A stretch of DNA of 64,000 bases from positions 1,302,001 through 1,366,000 of the forward strand of contig JASGKF010000001.1 in NCBI GenBank assembly GCA_047600765.1, in the 5' to 3' direction. Source of the DNA: Viridibacterium sp047600765 (lineage in GTDB: Bacteria > Pseudomonadota > Gammaproteobacteria > Burkholderiales > Rhodocyclaceae). The first letter of the stretch is position 1. The number at the start of each line of letters is the position of its first letter. Shown here in pieces: positions 62,053 to 64,000 of this stretch. Position numbers and translations under genes: made by a program. The notes under the pieces are model-generated. The model did no database searches. It was not told the DNA's origin and saw only the letters and a list, made by a program, of their open reading frames with translations.

Positions 62053-62185
62053 AAGAATGCTAACCCCGGCCAAACCGCCCTAAGGTCGGTAGGTGCGCGC
62101 GATGGCGGCGCATATAGTGGCGGCGCTTGTCCGGCAGCACCGGTCAGGCGGATACTTTGTGCACAACCTGCAAGGCACGACGACC

Positions 62186-62665
62186 ATGGCGCGTCTCACA
62201 GAAGACCAGATCAGCTTCCTCTCCAAAGGCCTCGCCCACCAGATCGGCAGCGTCACGGCTGACGGCCGCCCCTGCCTCGTGCGCGGTCTCGGTGCTGACC
62301 TGTGTGACGATGGTCGCGTGATGGTGCTGCTGTCGGCCGAATCCGGCTTCGAGGTGCTGGACGCCATCCGCGCCACCGGCAAGGTCGCGCTCAATCTCAC
62401 CTCGCCCGCCAACTACCAGTCACTGTCACTGAAAGGTGTCGACGCTGTCGTCGAGCATGCCGGCGCCCCCTACCGCGCGCTGCTGCTAGACCGGCAGGAG
62501 GGATTCCGAACCAACCTCATCCCGCTGGGCTTCCCGCTTGAGTACACCGACAGCATGTACAGCGTGCCCGACGAACAACTGGTGATGGTGCGCTTCACAC
62601 CCATGCTCGCCTGGAACCAGACGCCAGGGCCGGGTGCAGGCAAGCCCGTCGCGTTGCAGGAGTGA
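62186..62665 (+). CDS. Pyridoxamine-phosphate-oxidase-like flavin-barrel protein
   Basis: A 159-aa PNPOx-like split-barrel protein. ARLTEDQISFLSKGLAHQIGSV opens the barrel and RFTPMLAWNQTPGPGAG ends it. The family binds FMN or haem-related cofactors; the actual PdxH active site motif is not evident, so vitamin B6 synthesis is unlikely. The start at 62186 skips unrelated upstream residues. A second barrel protein follows 2 bp after its stop. Confidence 0.72.
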   Translation: MARLTEDQISFLSKGLAHQIGSVTADGRPCLVRGLGADLCDDGRVMVLLSAESGFEVLDAIRATGKVALNLTSPANYQSLSLKGVDAVVEHAGAPYRALLLDRQEGFRTNLIPLGFPLEYTDSMYSVPDEQLVMVRFTPMLAWNQTPGPGAGKPVALQE

Positions 62666-62667
62666 TC

Positions 62668-64000
62668 GTGCCCGATAGCGACCTCACCCTGCACTCCATA
62701 CGCCGCATGCTCGAAGGCGTCGTGCCGCCGTCGATGTGCAGCATCGGCGAAGACGGCATGCCGCACACCACCTACCTGTCGCTGGCCGAGTACGTCGACG
62801 CCGATCACCTCGCGTTGTCGTTCCAGTTCTTCAACCAGTCGCGCAAGAACGTGATGGCCACGAAGCGCATCGCGCTGTCGCTCGACGACCCCTACACCGG
62901 TGCCGGCGTGAGCCTGCAGATGGAGTACCTGCACACCGAAACCAGTGGGCCCGTATTCGAACGCCTGCGCGCCAAGCTCGCCGGCGTGGCCTCGCACAGC
63001 GGCATGGAGAAGGTCTTCCACCTGCTCGGTGCCGACATCTACCGCGTGCTGTCGCTGCGCCGCGTGCCGGGCCGGCGCGAGCTGCCGGTGACACAAGCGC
63101 GTTGCGACCTCGCCGCCGGTTCCCGCGTAGTGTCCGAACAGCTTGCGCGCTGCGAAGACCTCGGCGAGCTCGTCGACACCATGATGCAAGGTCTGCGTGA
63201 CCAGCTGCTGATCGAACACGCCATGCTGTGGATGATCGACTCGCAGCACTGCACCATGAGCCTGATGGCCAGCCACGGCTACAGCGAACAGGCCACGGGC
63301 ACCGAACTGCCGCTCGGCGACGGCCTCGCCGGCACGGCAGCGCGCGAAGGCGTACCGATCCGCATCGGCCACATGAGCCAGGCGCGCATCTACGGCCGCG
63401 CCGTGCGCGACAGCGCGGCCGCTCAGGGGATCGATTACGGCGCGCGCGACGAAACCCCGCTGCCCGGCCTGACCCACCCGCGCAGCCAGATGGCTGTGCC
63501 GTTGCGCGCCGTCGGCCGCGTGCTGGGCGTGCTGTTCGTCGAGAGCCCGCATGAACAGTTCTTCGGCTACGACGACGAAGACGCGCTGATGCTGCTGTGC
63601 GGCCAGTTCGCCATGTCGCTGGGCATGCTGCGCACACTCGCCGAGGTCGAAGGCGACAACGACGTACCCGCGCCCGCTGCCGATGACACAGCACGTCTGC
63701 GCGTGCGCCACTACGCGCAGGACGACAGCATCTTCCTCAACGACGACTACCTCATCAAGGGCGTCGCCGGCGCCATCCTCTGGAAGCTGGTGCGCGACTA
63801 CCAGCAACAGCAGCGCTGCGAGTTCAGTACGCGCGAACTACGCCTCGCCGGTGCCGAGCTGCGCCTGCCCGACCTGCAGGACAACCTCGACGTACGCCTG
63901 CTGCTGTTGCAGCGCCGCCTTGCCGAACGCACAGCGCCCGTGCAGATCGAGAAGACCGGCCGCGGCCGCTTCCGCCTCGTTGTCAGCGAGGCCCTGCAGC
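62668..64000 (+). CDS. Flavin-barrel plus GAF-domain protein, 3' end beyond window
   Basis: A protein with a GTG start behind AGGAG, 2 bp after the previous stop; 444 codons are visible and the frame is open to the end. Residues about 1-145 form a second PNPOx-like barrel (HTTYLSLAEYVDADHLALSF, NQSRKNVMATKRIALSLDDP). Residues about 165-330 are a GAF-type domain (LGDGLAGTAAREGVPIRIGHM, QMAVPLRAVGRVLGVLFVES). Residues about 355-444 are helical with no assigned fold. The combination suggests a sensory protein whose missing C-terminus probably carries an output domain. Confidence 0.75.
   Translation, partial: MPDSDLTLHSIRRMLEGVVPPSMCSIGEDGMPHTTYLSLAEYVDADHLALSFQFFNQSRKNVMATKRIALSLDDPYTGAGVSLQMEYLHTETSGPVFERLRAKLAGVASHSGMEKVFHLLGADIYRVLSLRRVPGRRELPVTQARCDLAAGSRVVSEQLARCEDLGELVDTMMQGLRDQLLIEHAMLWMIDSQHCTMSLMASHGYSEQATGTELPLGDGLAGTAAREGVPIRIGHMSQARIYGRAVRDSAAAQGIDYGARDETPLPGLTHPRSQMAVPLRAVGRVLGVLFVESPHEQFFGYDDEDALMLLCGQFAMSLGMLRTLAEVEGDNDVPAPAADDTARLRVRHYAQDDSIFLNDDYLIKGVAGAILWKLVRDYQQQQRCEFSTRELRLAGAELRLPDLQDNLDVRLLLLQRRLAERTAPVQIEKTGRGRFRLVVSEALQ

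Overview
The window is chromosomal DNA from a high-GC betaproteobacterium, most likely of the Rhodocyclales. This placement is inferred from the mix of gene families: citramalate synthase CimA, a HiPIP ferredoxin, a PEP-CTERM exoprotein, zapA followed by 6S RNA, a GAF/PAS/GGDEF/EAL protein and a complete cobalamin uptake block. Genes are dense, with many 4-bp ATGA start/stop overlaps. No tRNA, rRNA, prophage, insertion sequence or CRISPR array was seen.

Layout. 1-2.9 kb (minus): the N-terminal part of a sensor histidine kinase translationally coupled to a periplasmic binding protein, and a HiPIP. 3-7.4 kb (plus): RNB-domain ribonuclease, TonB-like protein, TPR-glycosyltransferase. 7.4-12.4 kb (minus): a c-di-GMP turnover protein and ilvD. 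12.4-18 kb: lgt, a yybP-ykoY (Mn2+) riboswitch with its UPF0016 exporter, cimA, and an rhlE helicase broken by a 1-nt frameshift. 18-20.1 kb: two paralogous PL3 pectate lyases, one modular with a Pro-Thr linker. 20.6-23.2 kb: ybeY, corC, an orphan TRAP binding protein. 23.2-25.5 kb: two LPS-core type glycosyltransferases. 25.5-33.7 kb (minus): a cobalamin operon behind a cobalamin riboswitch (btuB-cobO-HAD-cobQ-btuC-btuD-btuF-GNAT).

33.9-36.8 kb: a small coiled-coil gene, zapA, 6S RNA, an EVE protein, a TauE-like permease, and then a gene-free stretch that ends in a strong terminator and is full of hairpins. 36.8-39.9 kb: a secreted coiled-coil protein, ABC-F ATPase and a membrane protein. 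40-43 kb: an anaerobic (class III) ribonucleotide reductase locus with a split nrdD, in which the glycyl-radical domain is a separate 66-aa gene, behind an FNR-like site and paired NrdR boxes. 43-49 kb: psd, DsbC-like protein, UbiH-family monooxygenase, PEP-CTERM protein, SDR, DUF815 ATPase. 49.5-55.8 kb: two paralogous orphan family-5 binding proteins flanking mltA and an AraC/GyrI regulator. 56-59.3 kb: a His-rich envelope-stress or metal-type two-component cluster. 59.3-62 kb: two c-type cytochromes and an NmrA-like protein. 62.2-64 kb: two flavin-barrel proteins, the second fused to a GAF domain and running off the window.

Best leads for something new: the split class III reductase; the structured non-coding region at 36.3-36.76 kb; a palindromic repeat inserted in frame inside cobQ; a 22-bp-stem inverted repeat between zapA and 6S RNA; and the His-rich envelope cluster.
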